Under the pieces are notes generated by a model. It searched no databases. It was not told the DNA's origin and worked only from the letters and a program-made list of their open reading frames with translations. A DNA stretch of 64,000 nucleotides from contig DASZAN010000104.1 of the NCBI GenBank assembly GCA_035945115.1, positions 1 to 64,000 on the forward strand, given 5' to 3'. Below are positions 9,286-18,761 of the stretch, one piece after another. The stretch's first letter is position 1, and each line of letters opens with the position of its first letter. This stretch comes from DAHUYF01 sp035945115 (GTDB lineage Bacteria > Pseudomonadota > Alphaproteobacteria > ATCC43930 > CGMCC-115725). Both the position numbers and the translations under genes were made by a program.

Positions 9286-9960
9286 ATGCACGACGATGTT
9301 CCCGCCTACGGGCTCTGGTCGTTGGTGATCATCAATTCAGCGATCTTCATCTTCTTCGCTTTCAGCTTTTTCAAGCCGCAGACGAAACGAGACTGGCGAT
9401 CCTTCAGTGCTTTCAGCGCATTTCTCGTGGCGCTCTTCACGGAAATGTACGGCTTTCCGCTAACGATCTATTTGCTCTCAGGGTGGCTGCAGAGCCGCTA
9501 CCCCAACATCGACTGGTTCTCTCACGATGCGGGTCACCTGCTCGAAATGCTGTTTGGCTGGAAGGCCAATCCACATTTTGGACCCTTCCATTTGTTGAGT
9601 TTCGCTTTCATCGGCGGCGGATTCATCCTGATCTCGGTAGGCTGGAAGGCGCTCTATGAAGCGCAGAGGTCTCAGACGCTCGCCACTGCTGGAATCTATT
9701 CCTATGTCCGTCATCCGCAGTATGTCGGTTTCATTTTGGTAATGTTCGGGTTCCTCCTCCAATGGCCGACCTTGCTCACGTTCGCGATGTTCCCGGTACT
9801 CGTATGGATGTACCTGCGCCTGGCGCGGAACGAAGAGCGCGAAGCGCTCGCCGAGTTTGGCATCGAGTACGAGCGCTACATGCAGGAGGTACCCGGTTTC
9901 GTCCCGCGGCTCACCGACCTCATCGGCGGTGCGACGCGCGGTGGCGCGGGGCAGCGGTGA
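9286..9960 (+). CDS. isoprenylcysteine/phospholipid methyltransferase-like membrane protein
   Basis: A 224-residue polytopic protein with about five TM helices. The C-terminal half carries the ICMT/PEMT signature: GIYSYVRHPQYVGFILVM (SAM-binding region), then a TM segment and the EER...FG.EYERYM motif. These enzymes methylate membrane-borne substrates; bacterial homologues are widespread next to copper efflux genes but their substrates are unknown. The start has GGGAGG upstream. It closes the plus-strand copper-linked operon after Spy-like and DUF2933. Confidence 0.78.
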   Translation: MHDDVPAYGLWSLVIINSAIFIFFAFSFFKPQTKRDWRSFSAFSAFLVALFTEMYGFPLTIYLLSGWLQSRYPNIDWFSHDAGHLLEMLFGWKANPHFGPFHLLSFAFIGGGFILISVGWKALYEAQRSQTLATAGIYSYVRHPQYVGFILVMFGFLLQWPTLLTFAMFPVLVWMYLRLARNEEREALAEFGIEYERYMQEVPGFVPRLTDLIGGATRGGAGQR

Positions 9961-10011
9961 GCACGCCTTTAATGAGCATTCCATCCGGCCTGTCGAAGTC
10001 TGGCGCCTTCC

Positions 10012-11283
10012 ATGCACGTCGCCGTTAGCCGGCTTGAGCGCGCGACTGGAGACGGACTCGACCTGGAGATCGTTGAGCGGAAGGGGGTTGGCCACCCCGA
10101 CACGATCTGCGACGAGATCGCCGAAGAGTTCAGCTTGGCGCTCTCCAGACATTATCTCGCCGAGACTGGTGAGATCCTTCACCACAATGTGGACAAGGTC
10201 TTGCTCGCTGCGGGAACGTCGAAACCGGCGTTCGGCGGCGGCGAGGTCACCGCGCCGATGCGACTCTTTCTCGCCGGCCGGGCGACGACGTCCGCCGCGG
10301 GCAAGGAGGTGCCGGTCGGCGAACTGGCGCGGCAGGCCGCGTCCGGATGGCTGCGCCGGCACCTTCCAACGGCCGACCTCGAACGGCACCTCGAGCTGAG
10401 CACTTTGGTCCACCCGAGTTCGGCCGACCTGACAGAGCTCTTCGCGCGGCGCCCGGGAAAGCGGACGCGCCTCGCCAACGACACGTCTTGCGGGGTCGGG
10501 TACGCGCCCTTGAGCCGGCTTGAGACTATCGTCCATGCCGCGGAACGGGAGCTGGGCGCCGCCGCGACATGCGGTCGTCCGGCGATCGGCCGGGACATCA
10601 AGGTGATGGGCGTGCGGCAAGGCGGACATTTCCATCTCACCGTCGCTTGCGCCCTCGTCGGCCGCTTCGTAAAGGACGCCGATGAGTATCTCGAGGCGAA
10701 GCACGACATCGCTGGCATCGTGCGGGAAGCAGCGGCGGCCCAGGCAGCCGGGAGCGTCGCTGTCGACGTGAATGCGGCCGACGATCCGGCGAAGAGGAGC
10801 TTCTATCTGACGGTCACGGGCACCTCGGCGGAAGCTGGCGACGATGGGCAGGCGGGACGCGGCAACCGCGCCAACGGGCTCATCACGCCCTGCCGTCCCA
10901 TGACGATGGAATCCGTCGCCGGCAAGAACCCGATGACCCACGTGGGCAAGCTCTACAACATCGCGGCTGGACTGACCGCGCAGGTAATCGTCGACACGCT
11001 GCCCGAGATTGCGGCGGCGGAAGTGCGTCTCGTCAGCCGCATTGGCCGGCCGATCGCGGAGCCCGCCACAATCGCCATCCGCGTCGCGCCGCAGAATGGG
11101 CGGCCGCCAGGCGCGTTCGCGAAGGACATTGAAGCCATCGTTACGGACCATCTTGGCCTGATCGAGACACTCTGGCGCGAGCTCCTTACTGGCGACGTCC
11201 GCTTCGGCCGTTGGCCGCTCCGCTCCCATGCGCCGCCTGGGCGGTCGGACACATCGCCTGGCCCTTCCGATTGGAAAGCATGA
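10012..11283 (+). CDS. mat: archaeal-type S-adenosylmethionine synthetase
   Basis: A 423-residue protein of the archaeal methionine adenosyltransferase family, not the bacterial MetK family. Seen motifs: ERKGVGHPDT (22-31), NDTSCGVGYAP, GRDIKVMGVR and the long phosphate loop AGDDGQAGRGNRANG with PMTHVGKLYN after it. It would make SAM from Met and ATP. Its stop overlaps the next start (ATGA), the first of three such overlaps in a four-gene operon. The C-terminal tail (RSHAPPGRSDTSPGPSDWKA) looks unstructured. Archaeal-type MAT is unusual in Alphaproteobacteria and suggests transfer; it would be expected to coexist with a normal metK elsewhere. Confidence 0.85.
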   Translation: MHVAVSRLERATGDGLDLEIVERKGVGHPDTICDEIAEEFSLALSRHYLAETGEILHHNVDKVLLAAGTSKPAFGGGEVTAPMRLFLAGRATTSAAGKEVPVGELARQAASGWLRRHLPTADLERHLELSTLVHPSSADLTELFARRPGKRTRLANDTSCGVGYAPLSRLETIVHAAERELGAAATCGRPAIGRDIKVMGVRQGGHFHLTVACALVGRFVKDADEYLEAKHDIAGIVREAAAAQAAGSVAVDVNAADDPAKRSFYLTVTGTSAEAGDDGQAGRGNRANGLITPCRPMTMESVAGKNPMTHVGKLYNIAAGLTAQVIVDTLPEIAAAEVRLVSRIGRPIAEPATIAIRVAPQNGRPPGAFAKDIEAIVTDHLGLIETLWRELLTGDVRFGRWPLRSHAPPGRSDTSPGPSDWKA

Positions 11284-12653
11284 AGATGCGCATCGCTTTC
11301 CTTGGCGGGGTTGGAACGGTCACCGGCTCCAAGTACCTGGTCGAAGCAGGCGGTTGCCGGATCCTCGTCGATTGCGGCCTCTTCCAGGGATTTAAGCAGC
11401 TGCGGCTGCGCAACTGGGAGCCGCTACCGGTCGATCCGCGCACGATCGATATGGTGATCCTGACGCACGCCCATCTCGACCACACCGGCTATCTCCCGCT
11501 GTTGGTTCGCAACGGCTTCAAGGGACCGGTGCTGTGCACGGCGGCTACCCGCGACCTGTGCGGAATTCTTCTTCCGGATTCCGGCCATCTCCAGGAGCAG
11601 GATGCGGCATTCGCCAACCGGCATGGTTTCTCGAAGCATCGCCCAGCGCTCCCCCTTTACACAGAGGCGGAGGCGCGCGCCGCTCTAGCCAGGTTCGCTC
11701 CCGTTGATTTTGGCGCTCCGCGCGTTCTGGGCAACGGCCCTACGTGCCCGACGATTACCTTTCTTTGCGCCGGCCACATTCTCGGGGCTGCAATGGTCAT
11801 GCTGGCCTATCAAGGCATTGTGATGCTGTTCTCCGGCGACCTTGGTTGTCCAAACGATCCCATCATGCGCGAGCCCGCGGCCGTGGCGGGCGCGGACTTC
11901 ATCGTGGCGGAATCGACCTACGGTGACCGGACGCATGACCCGAGGGACCCCCAGGAGGTGCTGGCCGACGTGATCATCCGCACAGCTCGCCGCGGTGGTA
12001 CCGTCCTTATTCCGGCTTTTGCTGTGGGTCGCGCACAAACGCTGCTTTATCACTTGTACCGCCTCAAATCGGCGAACCGCATTCCTGACCTGCCGATTTT
12101 TCTCGATAGCCCGATGGCGATTGATGCCGGCGCCATCTTTCACGAACATCGGCGCGACCATCGGCTGGGCGAGACGGAATGCCGCGAGGTTTGCGGCATC
12201 GCGCGCAACACGCGCGAAGTCGAAGAGTCGAAGGCGATCGACCGCAACCATGTGCCCGCGATCGTCATCTCCGCAAGCGGCATGGCTACGGGCGGGCGCG
12301 TCCTGCACCATCTGAAGGTCTTTGCGCCTGATCCCAAGAACACCGTGCTGTTCGCCGGATTCCAGGCGGGCGGGACGCGAGGGGCGGCGATGTTGGCCGG
12401 CGCTCCTCAGATCAAAATCCATGGCGAATATGTTCCGGTACGGTCGGAGGTCGCGAATCTCGACATGCTCTCCGCCCATGCTGACGCTGACGAGATCATG
12501 GGCTGGCTGCGACACTTCGATCGGCCGCCAAGGATGACGTTCGTCACCCACGGCGAGCCCGCCGCCTCGGACGCGCTCCGGCACCGGATCGAGGAAGAGC
12601 TTGCTTGCCGGTGTTGGGTTCCGGCCTACCGGGACGAGATCGAGCTGACATGA
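11280..12653 (+). CDS. beta-CASP metallo-beta-lactamase RNase family protein
   Basis: A 457-residue MBL-fold protein. The metal motif THAHLDH (62-68) is followed by later metal ligands in GHILGAA and FSGDLG, then the beta-CASP insertion (FLDSPMAI) and the C-terminal ISASGMATGGR and SAHAD(A) motifs of the YSH1/CPSF-73 family. Such proteins cleave RNA endo- or exonucleolytically. The ATG at 11280 overlaps the stop of the SAM synthetase; an alternative ATG lies at 11286. The protein ends in an ATGA overlap with the phosphorylase gene. Its link to nucleotide salvage may be RNA turnover feeding NMP to the downstream phosphorylase (inference). Confidence 0.85.
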   Translation: MKMRIAFLGGVGTVTGSKYLVEAGGCRILVDCGLFQGFKQLRLRNWEPLPVDPRTIDMVILTHAHLDHTGYLPLLVRNGFKGPVLCTAATRDLCGILLPDSGHLQEQDAAFANRHGFSKHRPALPLYTEAEARAALARFAPVDFGAPRVLGNGPTCPTITFLCAGHILGAAMVMLAYQGIVMLFSGDLGCPNDPIMREPAAVAGADFIVAESTYGDRTHDPRDPQEVLADVIIRTARRGGTVLIPAFAVGRAQTLLYHLYRLKSANRIPDLPIFLDSPMAIDAGAIFHEHRRDHRLGETECREVCGIARNTREVEESKAIDRNHVPAIVISASGMATGGRVLHHLKVFAPDPKNTVLFAGFQAGGTRGAAMLAGAPQIKIHGEYVPVRSEVANLDMLSAHADADEIMGWLRHFDRPPRMTFVTHGEPAASDALRHRIEEELACRCWVPAYRDEIELT

Positions 12654-14167
12654 CGATTGGCACGGAAAGGCATCACGCTCTCCGCTTGCGGCGCCTCGGT
12701 ATCGACACGCAACAAGAGGCGGTCGTTTACATGCGGGCGGACTGCCACGTCTGCCGCGCCGAAGGCTTTAGGGCGCACGCTCGCATCGGGATTTCTCGGG
12801 ATGGTCACTCGATCATTGCGACACTTCACCATGTCACGAGCGACCTGCTGCGCTCAAACGAAGCGGGGCTATCAGAGGCTGCTTGGCGCGCACTCGGTGG
12901 CGAGGACGGCGATCAGATCTGGGTCGAACATCCTCCGACGCTCGACTCGTTGAGCTACCTACGCGCTAAAGTCTATGGGAACGCTCTGGATGAGCCCGCG
13001 CTCCATGCGATCATTCGCGATGTCGCGGCCGGCCGATATGCCGACGTGCACCTCGCATCCTTTATTACGGCCTGTGCCCGCGGCAGCATGTCGAGGGAAG
13101 AGATTATCGGGCTTACCCGCGCGATGATCGGTGTCGGGGACCGTCTCGATTGGGGAAGAGCGCCGATCGTCGACAAGCATTGTGTCGGCGGATTGCCCGG
13201 GAACCGCACCTCTCCCATCGTGGTCGCCATAGTCACCGCCTGCGGTCTGACGATGCCGAAGACTTCGTCCCGGGCGATCACGTCGCCGGCGGGAACGGCA
13301 GATACTATAGAGACTTTGGCGCCGGTCGATCTGGACGTGAGCGCGATGCGCAAGGTCGTTGAGCGCGAGGGCGGTTGCGTGGTTTGGGGCGGCGCCGTCC
13401 GGCTCAGCCCGGCAGACGACATTCTCATTCGTGTCGAACGAGCGCTCGATGTTGATAGTGAGGGACAGCTCGTGGCCTCGGTCCTTTCCAAGAAGGCCGC
13501 CGCGGGGTCGACTCACCTGGTGTTGGACGTGCCTGTCGGCCCGACCGCGAAGGCTCGGACAGCGAAAGCAGGCAAACTCCTACGCGATCGGCTCCTTGAG
13601 GTCGCTCAAGCCTTGGGCATCACCTCGAGGGTCCTCCTGACGGATGGATCGCAGCCAGTTGGACATGGCATCGGTCCCGCGCTCGAAGCACGCGACGTGC
13701 TCTCCGTATTGCGCAACGATGTGGATGCGCCCGCCGATTTGCGTAGTCGCGCGATCTCCCTGGCTGGCGCGTTGCTCGAGCTTGTTTCGGCTACGCTGCC
13801 GGACTGCGGAGAAGACTTGGCGCGAGCTGTGCTGGACGATGGCAGGGCTTGGCGAAAGTTCCTGGCGATTTGCGAAGCACAGGGTGGTATGCGGACACCG
13901 CCGCGGGCGGCGCATACAAGAGTTATTGCCTCGCCATCTGCCGGCCGCGTAACGGCGATCAATAACCGGCTACTAGCGCGCGCGGCGAAGCTCGCGGGTG
14001 CGCCCGACGCAAAAGCTGCCGGGCTCGAGCTGCACGTTAGAGTTGGAGATGCTGTTAAACGGGACCAGCCCCTCTTCACCCTCCATGCTGAAAATCACGG
14101 CGAGCTGATATACGCGCTCGATTATGTGGTGCCGCGGCCTGAAATCGTCCAAGTCGAACCATCATGA
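12650..14167 (+). CDS. AMP phosphorylase / thymidine phosphorylase family protein
   Basis: A 505-residue member of the nucleoside phosphorylase class that includes DeoA and archaeal AMP phosphorylase. The extra N-terminal domain of about 95 residues and the motif DKHCVGGLPGNRTSP (175-189), with TMPKTSSRAITSPAGTADT after it, fit the AMP phosphorylase branch better than the 440-residue DeoA. The likely reaction is phosphorolysis of a (ribo)nucleotide to base and ribose 1,5-bisphosphate. It lies between a nuclease-like MBL protein and PRPP synthetase with ATGA overlaps on both sides, so a ribose-phosphate/PRPP salvage pathway is plausible. A ribulose-bisphosphate-forming isomerase was not seen in the window. 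Confidence 0.82.
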   Translation: MTIGTERHHALRLRRLGIDTQQEAVVYMRADCHVCRAEGFRAHARIGISRDGHSIIATLHHVTSDLLRSNEAGLSEAAWRALGGEDGDQIWVEHPPTLDSLSYLRAKVYGNALDEPALHAIIRDVAAGRYADVHLASFITACARGSMSREEIIGLTRAMIGVGDRLDWGRAPIVDKHCVGGLPGNRTSPIVVAIVTACGLTMPKTSSRAITSPAGTADTIETLAPVDLDVSAMRKVVEREGGCVVWGGAVRLSPADDILIRVERALDVDSEGQLVASVLSKKAAAGSTHLVLDVPVGPTAKARTAKAGKLLRDRLLEVAQALGITSRVLLTDGSQPVGHGIGPALEARDVLSVLRNDVDAPADLRSRAISLAGALLELVSATLPDCGEDLARAVLDDGRAWRKFLAICEAQGGMRTPPRAAHTRVIASPSAGRVTAINNRLLARAAKLAGAPDAKAAGLELHVRVGDAVKRDQPLFTLHAENHGELIYALDYVVPRPEIVQVEPS

Positions 14168-15055
14168 TTCCTGTCATTTTTGCTTTGCCTGGAAACGAAA
14201 AGATGGCTCGGTCGCTGACCGAACCGTTGGGCGCGGAGCTAGCTAGGAGCAGGAGAGGTTCGGCGTTTCCCCGACGGTGACAGCTACGTCCGACTCGATA
14301 CGCCGATCACCGGCAGAACCGTGATCCTCGTCTCGACGCTGGACCGTCCTGACGATAAGTTCCTGCCCCTGATCTTTGCAGCGGCGACGGCGCGCGACCT
14401 CGGCGCTTCCCATGTCGGCCTGGTCTGCCCATACCTCGCTTATATGCGGCAGGACAAGCGCTTCCGTCCCGGCGAAGCGATCAGCTCTGTGCATTTCGCC
14501 AAGCTACTCAGCGGGGCTGTAGACTGGCTGATCACCGTCGATCCTCATTTGCACAGACGGCACTCGCTGGCAGAGATCTTCTCCGTGCCGGCAGTTGCCG
14601 TCCATGCAGCTCCCTATCTCGCGGCTTGGATCCGGGAAAATGTGCCGGCTCCAATCCTAATCGGGCCGGACAGCGAGAGCGAGCAATGGGTTGCTTCCGT
14701 TGCTGCTGACGTAGGCGCGCCTTACGTCGTGCTGGACAAGGTGCGCAAAGGAGATCGAGACGTGGAGGTCTCGGTCCCCAATCTCGGGCGGAACGCCGAT
14801 CGCACCCCGGTGCTCATCGATGACATCATCTCGACCGGCCGGACCATGGTAGGCGCCATTCGCCATTTTGGTAGGACGGCCCACCGGTCGCCCGTTTGCC
14901 TCGGCGTCCATGCTGTATTTAGCGGCGATGCTTATACGGCGCTTCGCAGGGCGGGAGCGGCAAAGATCGTCACTTGCAACACGATCTCACACGAGTCCAA
15001 TGCGATCGATATGACGGCGGCGATCGCTCAAGCTGTACGACCGATGTTCAGATAG
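14164..15055 (+). pseudogene. prs: ribose-phosphate pyrophosphokinase, frameshifted
   Basis: The ATG at 14164 overlaps the phosphorylase stop and opens with IFALPGNEKMA..L, a normal Prs N-terminus, but this frame stops at 14280. The rest is in the next frame: RRFPDGDSYVR, then MRQDKRF (ATP site), DPHLHR, the PRPP loop VLIDDIISTGRTM and a C-terminus ending at 15055. The register change is between about 14245 and 14262 and equals one extra base (or two missing). Joined length would be about 296 residues, normal for the archaeal-like short Prs. Either the gene is recently inactivated or the sequence has an error; a slippery or programmed site is not evident. Confidence 0.8.
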
Positions 15056-15069
15056 CCGCAGCAAAATGG

Positions 15070-15374
15070 GTGTACGCGTTATATCGCTCCTGCTCTCGGT
15101 CCCTGCTCGCACCTTTTGCCTCCCGTTATTTCGTGCTCGGGACGGCCGCAAATCTCCTCTGGGAATTAGCACAGCTCCCGCTCTACAAGATGTGGGCGAC
15201 GGCATCGCGGAGAGGTCTCGCTTACGCCCTCATCCACTGTACGGTTTGGTGACGCGGTTATCCTTTCCGTGGGGCTGATCTTGGCCTCATGCCACCCGAC
15301 CCCCCGTACGCAACTGTCGCTCGCGTTCCGAGCGGCATCCGGCATCGGAGTGCTGCATCGATCTATCCTCGACA
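15070..15374 (+). pseudogene. fragment of an integral membrane protein, frameshifted
   Basis: From a possible GTG at 15070 the frame contains FVLGTAANLLWELAQLPLY, a clear membrane helix with a conserved WE.AQLPLY pattern, then ALIHCT and a stop at 15252. The adjacent frame continues with GDAVILSVGLILAS, so the typical HCTxGD junction is split by a small frameshift. The second half runs into the 3' end of atpG without a natural end. I recognise the pattern from small uncharacterised membrane proteins but cannot name it. Probably a decayed gene between prs and the convergent ATPase operon. Confidence 0.5.
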
Positions 15375-16223
15375 TCATCTGCTCACCATCGCCTCGGTAC
15401 CGGTGATCAGGTCCAGGATCTCCGCGGTAATCTCGCTCTGGCGCGCCTGATGCGCCTCCCCGTCGAGCTGATTCAGCTTCTTCGCCACATTGTCGTGCGC
15501 GGACTCCATTGCCGAAAAACGAGCTGCATTCTCGCTCGCAATCGACTCGACGGCCGCCTCGGCTAGCCGGGCGAAGACGTATTCCGCCATCAACTTTTCG
15601 ACAAGCACGCGAGGCGGCAGGTTATGGAGAGGCGACTGAAGCGGCGGGCTTGACGCAATTGACGGGAGATCAAGTGGGAGGAGTTGATGGCGCTCGATGG
15701 TGTGCGACCCTCCCTTACGATAGCGGGCGAACACTATGGCGACGCGGGCGATCTCGCCATTGGCAATGCTGCGGTAGAGCGCCGATTCGAGATGGCGGAT
15801 GGTCTGAGGCGTGCCGGACAAGCGGGTCGCCATGGGGCCCGTCCAGACCGCCTGGCGTCCGCGGTCGACGGCGAGCGCCCCACCGTGGCTGCCCAGCACA
15901 TAGAACGCGTCACCGGGTGCGAGCGCGGCTTCGGCCGTCTCGATGAGCCGTTCATTGAAGCAGCCGACGAAACCGTGCTCAGCCGCGCAGAGAATGAGTG
16001 CCGAGCGCCCATCAAAACCGCGTGGCTCGGGAACGGGCTGCGGCATCAGGAGCAACGCTGCGCGGATCGCGCGCATCATTGTCTCGGCGTACTGACGTAT
16101 ACCCGGCAAGGCACGCTGCGCTTCCTGCACGCGGATGGCCGCCAGTGAGCGCATTGCGCCCACGATATCGAGCAACTCGCTCATGCTGCTAATATGGCCC
16201 TCGATCTCGGCGAGACGCGTCAT
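15375..16223 (-). CDS. atpG: N-ATPase gamma subunit
   Basis: A 282-residue central-stalk subunit: N-terminal helix starting RLAEIEGHISSM, and C-terminal helix with AMESAHDNVAKKLNQLDG and (R)QSEITAEILDLITG, the conserved rotor coiled-coil. It couples c-ring rotation to the catalytic hexamer. It is the last gene of the minus-strand operon atpDCQRBEFAG and its start overlaps the atpA stop by ATGA. Its position at the operon end, after atpA, is characteristic of N-ATPases rather than the housekeeping F-ATPase order. Confidence 0.9.
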   Translation of the reverse strand: MTRLAEIEGHISSMSELLDIVGAMRSLAAIRVQEAQRALPGIRQYAETMMRAIRAALLLMPQPVPEPRGFDGRSALILCAAEHGFVGCFNERLIETAEAALAPGDAFYVLGSHGGALAVDRGRQAVWTGPMATRLSGTPQTIRHLESALYRSIANGEIARVAIVFARYRKGGSHTIERHQLLPLDLPSIASSPPLQSPLHNLPPRVLVEKLMAEYVFARLAEAAVESIASENAARFSAMESAHDNVAKKLNQLDGEAHQARQSEITAEILDLITGTEAMVSR

Positions 16224-17767
16224 GCCGCGTTGTCCGGAGGTGAGAGGCTCTGGGTCTCGTCCGCGCGCGTCATTGCTTCTAGTGTTTTCTTCAGCGCGAT
16301 CCGCTGCTCGTCCGAAAGGGGTCCTGCTTCGTCGTTAAGCGCCGCAATCTCGGGACAATGCCCGGCAAGCCAAGGGCCAAGCTTGGCACGGAATGTCTCA
16401 ATTCGCTGGAGCGGCACATCATCGAGCACGCCCTCAGCCACCGCGAGCAGGAGGGCCACCTGTTCTCCGAGCGACAGAGGAGCAAACTGCCGCTGAGCAA
16501 GCACCCGACGGATGCGCCGCCCGTGTTCGATGACCTTACGTGTTCGCTCGTCCACCATGGTGCCGAAACGCGTGAACACCTCAAGCTCGAGGAACTGGGC
16601 ATAGTCGAGCCGCAGGCTCTCGGACAACGCCTTCAGGACGGGCGCCTGGGTTTTGCCGCCAACCCTCGACACGCTTTTCCCGACATCAACCGCCGGCTTC
16701 TGGTCTTCGTAGAATAGCCTCGGGTCCAGATAGATTTGCCCATCGGTTATCGAGATCAGGTTGGTGGGGATATAGGCGCTGATGTTACCGGCCTGAGTCT
16801 CGGCAATCGGAAGCGCGGTGAGCGAGCCGCCACCGCGCTCCGGCGCAAGCTTCGCTGCCCGCTCGAGCAGTCGCGAATGTATGTAGAAGATATCGCCGGG
16901 ATAGGCCTCCCGCCCAGGCGGACGGCGCAGCAACAGCGACACTTGCCGATAAACTGCCGCATGTTTGGTCAGATCATCGATGACGAGCAAGACATCACGA
17001 CCCTGTGTCGTGAAGTGCTCGGCCATGGTGCAGGCCGCGTAGGGCGTCAACCATTGCAGTCCCGGCGCCGCATCGGCCTCACCGACGACAAAAAGACATC
17101 GCTCTGGCGCGCCGTACTGACGCACGGCCTCAATGACGCGGGCGACTGACGATGCCTTTTGGCCGACGGCTGCGTAGACACAGATCACATCACTGGATCG
17201 CTGATTGATCATCGTGTCAACGGCGATTGCCGTCTTTCCTGTCCCGCGATCGCCGATGATGAGCTCACGCTGGCCGCGGCCCAAAGGGATCATGGCATCG
17301 ACCACGAGGAGCCCGGTCGCCAGCGGCCTCGACACGAGGGCGCGATCGATGATCGCCGGTGCAGGCTGCTCGACCGGCGACAACGCTTCCGGCGTAATGG
17401 GCTTGTCGCCGTCGACAGGTTGGCCCAGGGCATCGACAACGCGCCCGAGCAGGCGACTTCCGACAGGGACCCGGGCCACGTCGCCCGTGCCGTGTACAAT
17501 ACTCCCAGAGGCAATTCGATTGCCATTGCCGAGCAGTACGCATCCGATCGTCTCCGCACCCAGGTCGACCGCAAGCCCGCGCACGCCGCCCTCGAACACA
17601 AGCAGCTCGTCAACCCGCGTCTCCGGCAGCCCCCGCACGGTGGCCACTCCATCGCCGATCTGCACAACCCGGCCAACATGCTCGAGCCTCGGCTCGAGGG
17701 CGAGGGTGGCGATCCGTGCTCGACTCCGATGAAGCCAGTCCTGCAAATCGTCAGTGAGCGTCGCCAT
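16220..17767 (-). CDS. atpA: N-ATPase alpha subunit
   Basis: A 515-residue non-catalytic nucleotide-binding subunit. P-loop GDRGTGKT at 172-179, then DDLTKHA and the alpha signature region (LLRRPPGREAYPGDIFY). I placed the start at ATG 17767 (MATLTDDLQ), since the longer frame to 17854 lies inside atpF without homology. It overlaps the end of atpF by 17 bases and the start of atpG by 4. It pairs with the beta subunit in the F1 hexamer. Confidence 0.92.
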   Translation of the reverse strand: MATLTDDLQDWLHRSRARIATLALEPRLEHVGRVVQIGDGVATVRGLPETRVDELLVFEGGVRGLAVDLGAETIGCVLLGNGNRIASGSIVHGTGDVARVPVGSRLLGRVVDALGQPVDGDKPITPEALSPVEQPAPAIIDRALVSRPLATGLLVVDAMIPLGRGQRELIIGDRGTGKTAIAVDTMINQRSSDVICVYAAVGQKASSVARVIEAVRQYGAPERCLFVVGEADAAPGLQWLTPYAACTMAEHFTTQGRDVLLVIDDLTKHAAVYRQVSLLLRRPPGREAYPGDIFYIHSRLLERAAKLAPERGGGSLTALPIAETQAGNISAYIPTNLISITDGQIYLDPRLFYEDQKPAVDVGKSVSRVGGKTQAPVLKALSESLRLDYAQFLELEVFTRFGTMVDERTRKVIEHGRRIRRVLAQRQFAPLSLGEQVALLLAVAEGVLDDVPLQRIETFRAKLGPWLAGHCPEIAALNDEAGPLSDEQRIALKKTLEAMTRADETQSLSPPDNAA

Positions 17768-18506
17768 GGGCGTCCATTTCCGAATGCACAGCAGCGAGCG
17801 CGCTCTGCCAGGAGAAACGCAGAATGGCGCTTGGAAAATGCAGCTCCGCGCCATCGACCAGGCCCGCGTTCACCGCGAACTCGATAGGAATGTCGTTTCC
17901 CAATCGCCGGTGAAGCCGATCACGCCAACCGTCGGCAATCGCCGCGGGGAGTGGTGACGAGGTCAAAACGGCAAGCCTCTCGCCATGCGCGAATTGCCGA
18001 ATAAGGCCTTGCCGCTCCGTCTCGGGAAGCGCGGCGAGATAGTGCTCGATTCGTTCGATCCATGCTTCCGCGCGAAGCGCAAAGGGGACCTCGGTCAGCA
18101 GACGACGCGCGACGTCGGCACCGAGATCGAGCGCCAACCGGCGCGCTTCGGCGAGAACGTTCTCTCGCTCAACGCTGAGCGTCTTACGCCCCTCATCGAT
18201 CAGCGCTTTGGACTCGCGCTCTACTTGGGCATGTCGCGCCCTGGCCGCTTCCTCCGCCTGTGTCGCCGCCGATCTGAGTACCGCCTCACGCTCAGTCGCA
18301 AGCCCGGCGTGTTCCTTCTCGATTATCGCGAGACGGGCTTTGGCTGCTTCTTCGACGTTCTTAGCGCGTTCATATTCCCTCTCGACATCGACTCTGCGCG
18401 CTTCAATCACTCCCAGAACAGGCTTGTAGAGAAAGCGGTTCAGCAGCCAGACAAGGACTGCGAAATTGATCGCCTGAAGAGCGAAAGTCGACCAATCGAA
18501 ATGCAT
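17751..18506 (-). CDS. atpF: N-ATPase b subunit (long form)
   Basis: A 251-residue stator subunit. It begins MHFDWSTFALQAINF, a single TM segment, then the FLYKPVLGVIEARR start of the long charged helix, and a C-terminal region of about 100 residues beyond the usual b length. N-ATPase operons lack an atpH (delta) gene, as seen here, and their long b subunit may take over delta's peripheral-stalk role; that link is family knowledge. ATG 18506 lies 2 bases after the c-subunit stop. Confidence 0.88.
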   Translation of the reverse strand: MHFDWSTFALQAINFAVLVWLLNRFLYKPVLGVIEARRVDVEREYERAKNVEEAAKARLAIIEKEHAGLATEREAVLRSAATQAEEAARARHAQVERESKALIDEGRKTLSVERENVLAEARRLALDLGADVARRLLTEVPFALRAEAWIERIEHYLAALPETERQGLIRQFAHGERLAVLTSSPLPAAIADGWRDRLHRRLGNDIPIEFAVNAGLVDGAELHFPSAILRFSWQSALAAVHSEMDAHGDAH

Positions 18507-18508
18507 CG

Positions 18509-18751
18509 TTAGCCTGAGTACGGGTTGGCAAAGAGCAGCAGGAGGGCCACCACGAGGCAATAAATCGCCATCGTCTCAATCATCGCGAGGCCGACAAAGA
18601 GAGTACGGGAGATCGTGCCCGCCGCTTCCGGTTGACGCGCGATTGCATCCATGGCGGCAGCGACGGAACGGCCCTCGGCCAGGGCGGGACCGAGCGAGCC
18701 GATTGCGACGGCAATCACCGCGCCGATAATGCTCATGAGCTTGGGGTCCAT
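18509..18751 (-). CDS. atpE: N-ATPase c subunit with Na+-type ligands
   Basis: An 80-residue hairpin of two TM helices joined by the polar loop ARQPEAAG. Helix 1 has Glu26 (GPALAEG); helix 2 has Glu59-Thr60 and Tyr64 (MIETMAIY). Shifted by six, these match Gln32, Glu65, Ser66 and Tyr70 of the Na+-binding Ilyobacter c ring, with a second carboxylate at Glu26 as in N-ATPases. It should therefore bind Na+ (or H+ at low Na+). GGAGG lies just upstream of the ATG. Confidence 0.92.
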   Translation of the reverse strand: MDPKLMSIIGAVIAVAIGSLGPALAEGRSVAAAMDAIARQPEAAGTISRTLFVGLAMIETMAIYCLVVALLLLFANPYSG

Positions 18752-18761
18752 AAAACCTCCC

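Noticed and set aside
9478..11229. 583-codon open frame on the minus strand
   Set aside because: It lies opposite the methyltransferase and SAM synthetase genes, shows no family motif and has biased composition typical of antisense frames in GC-rich DNA.
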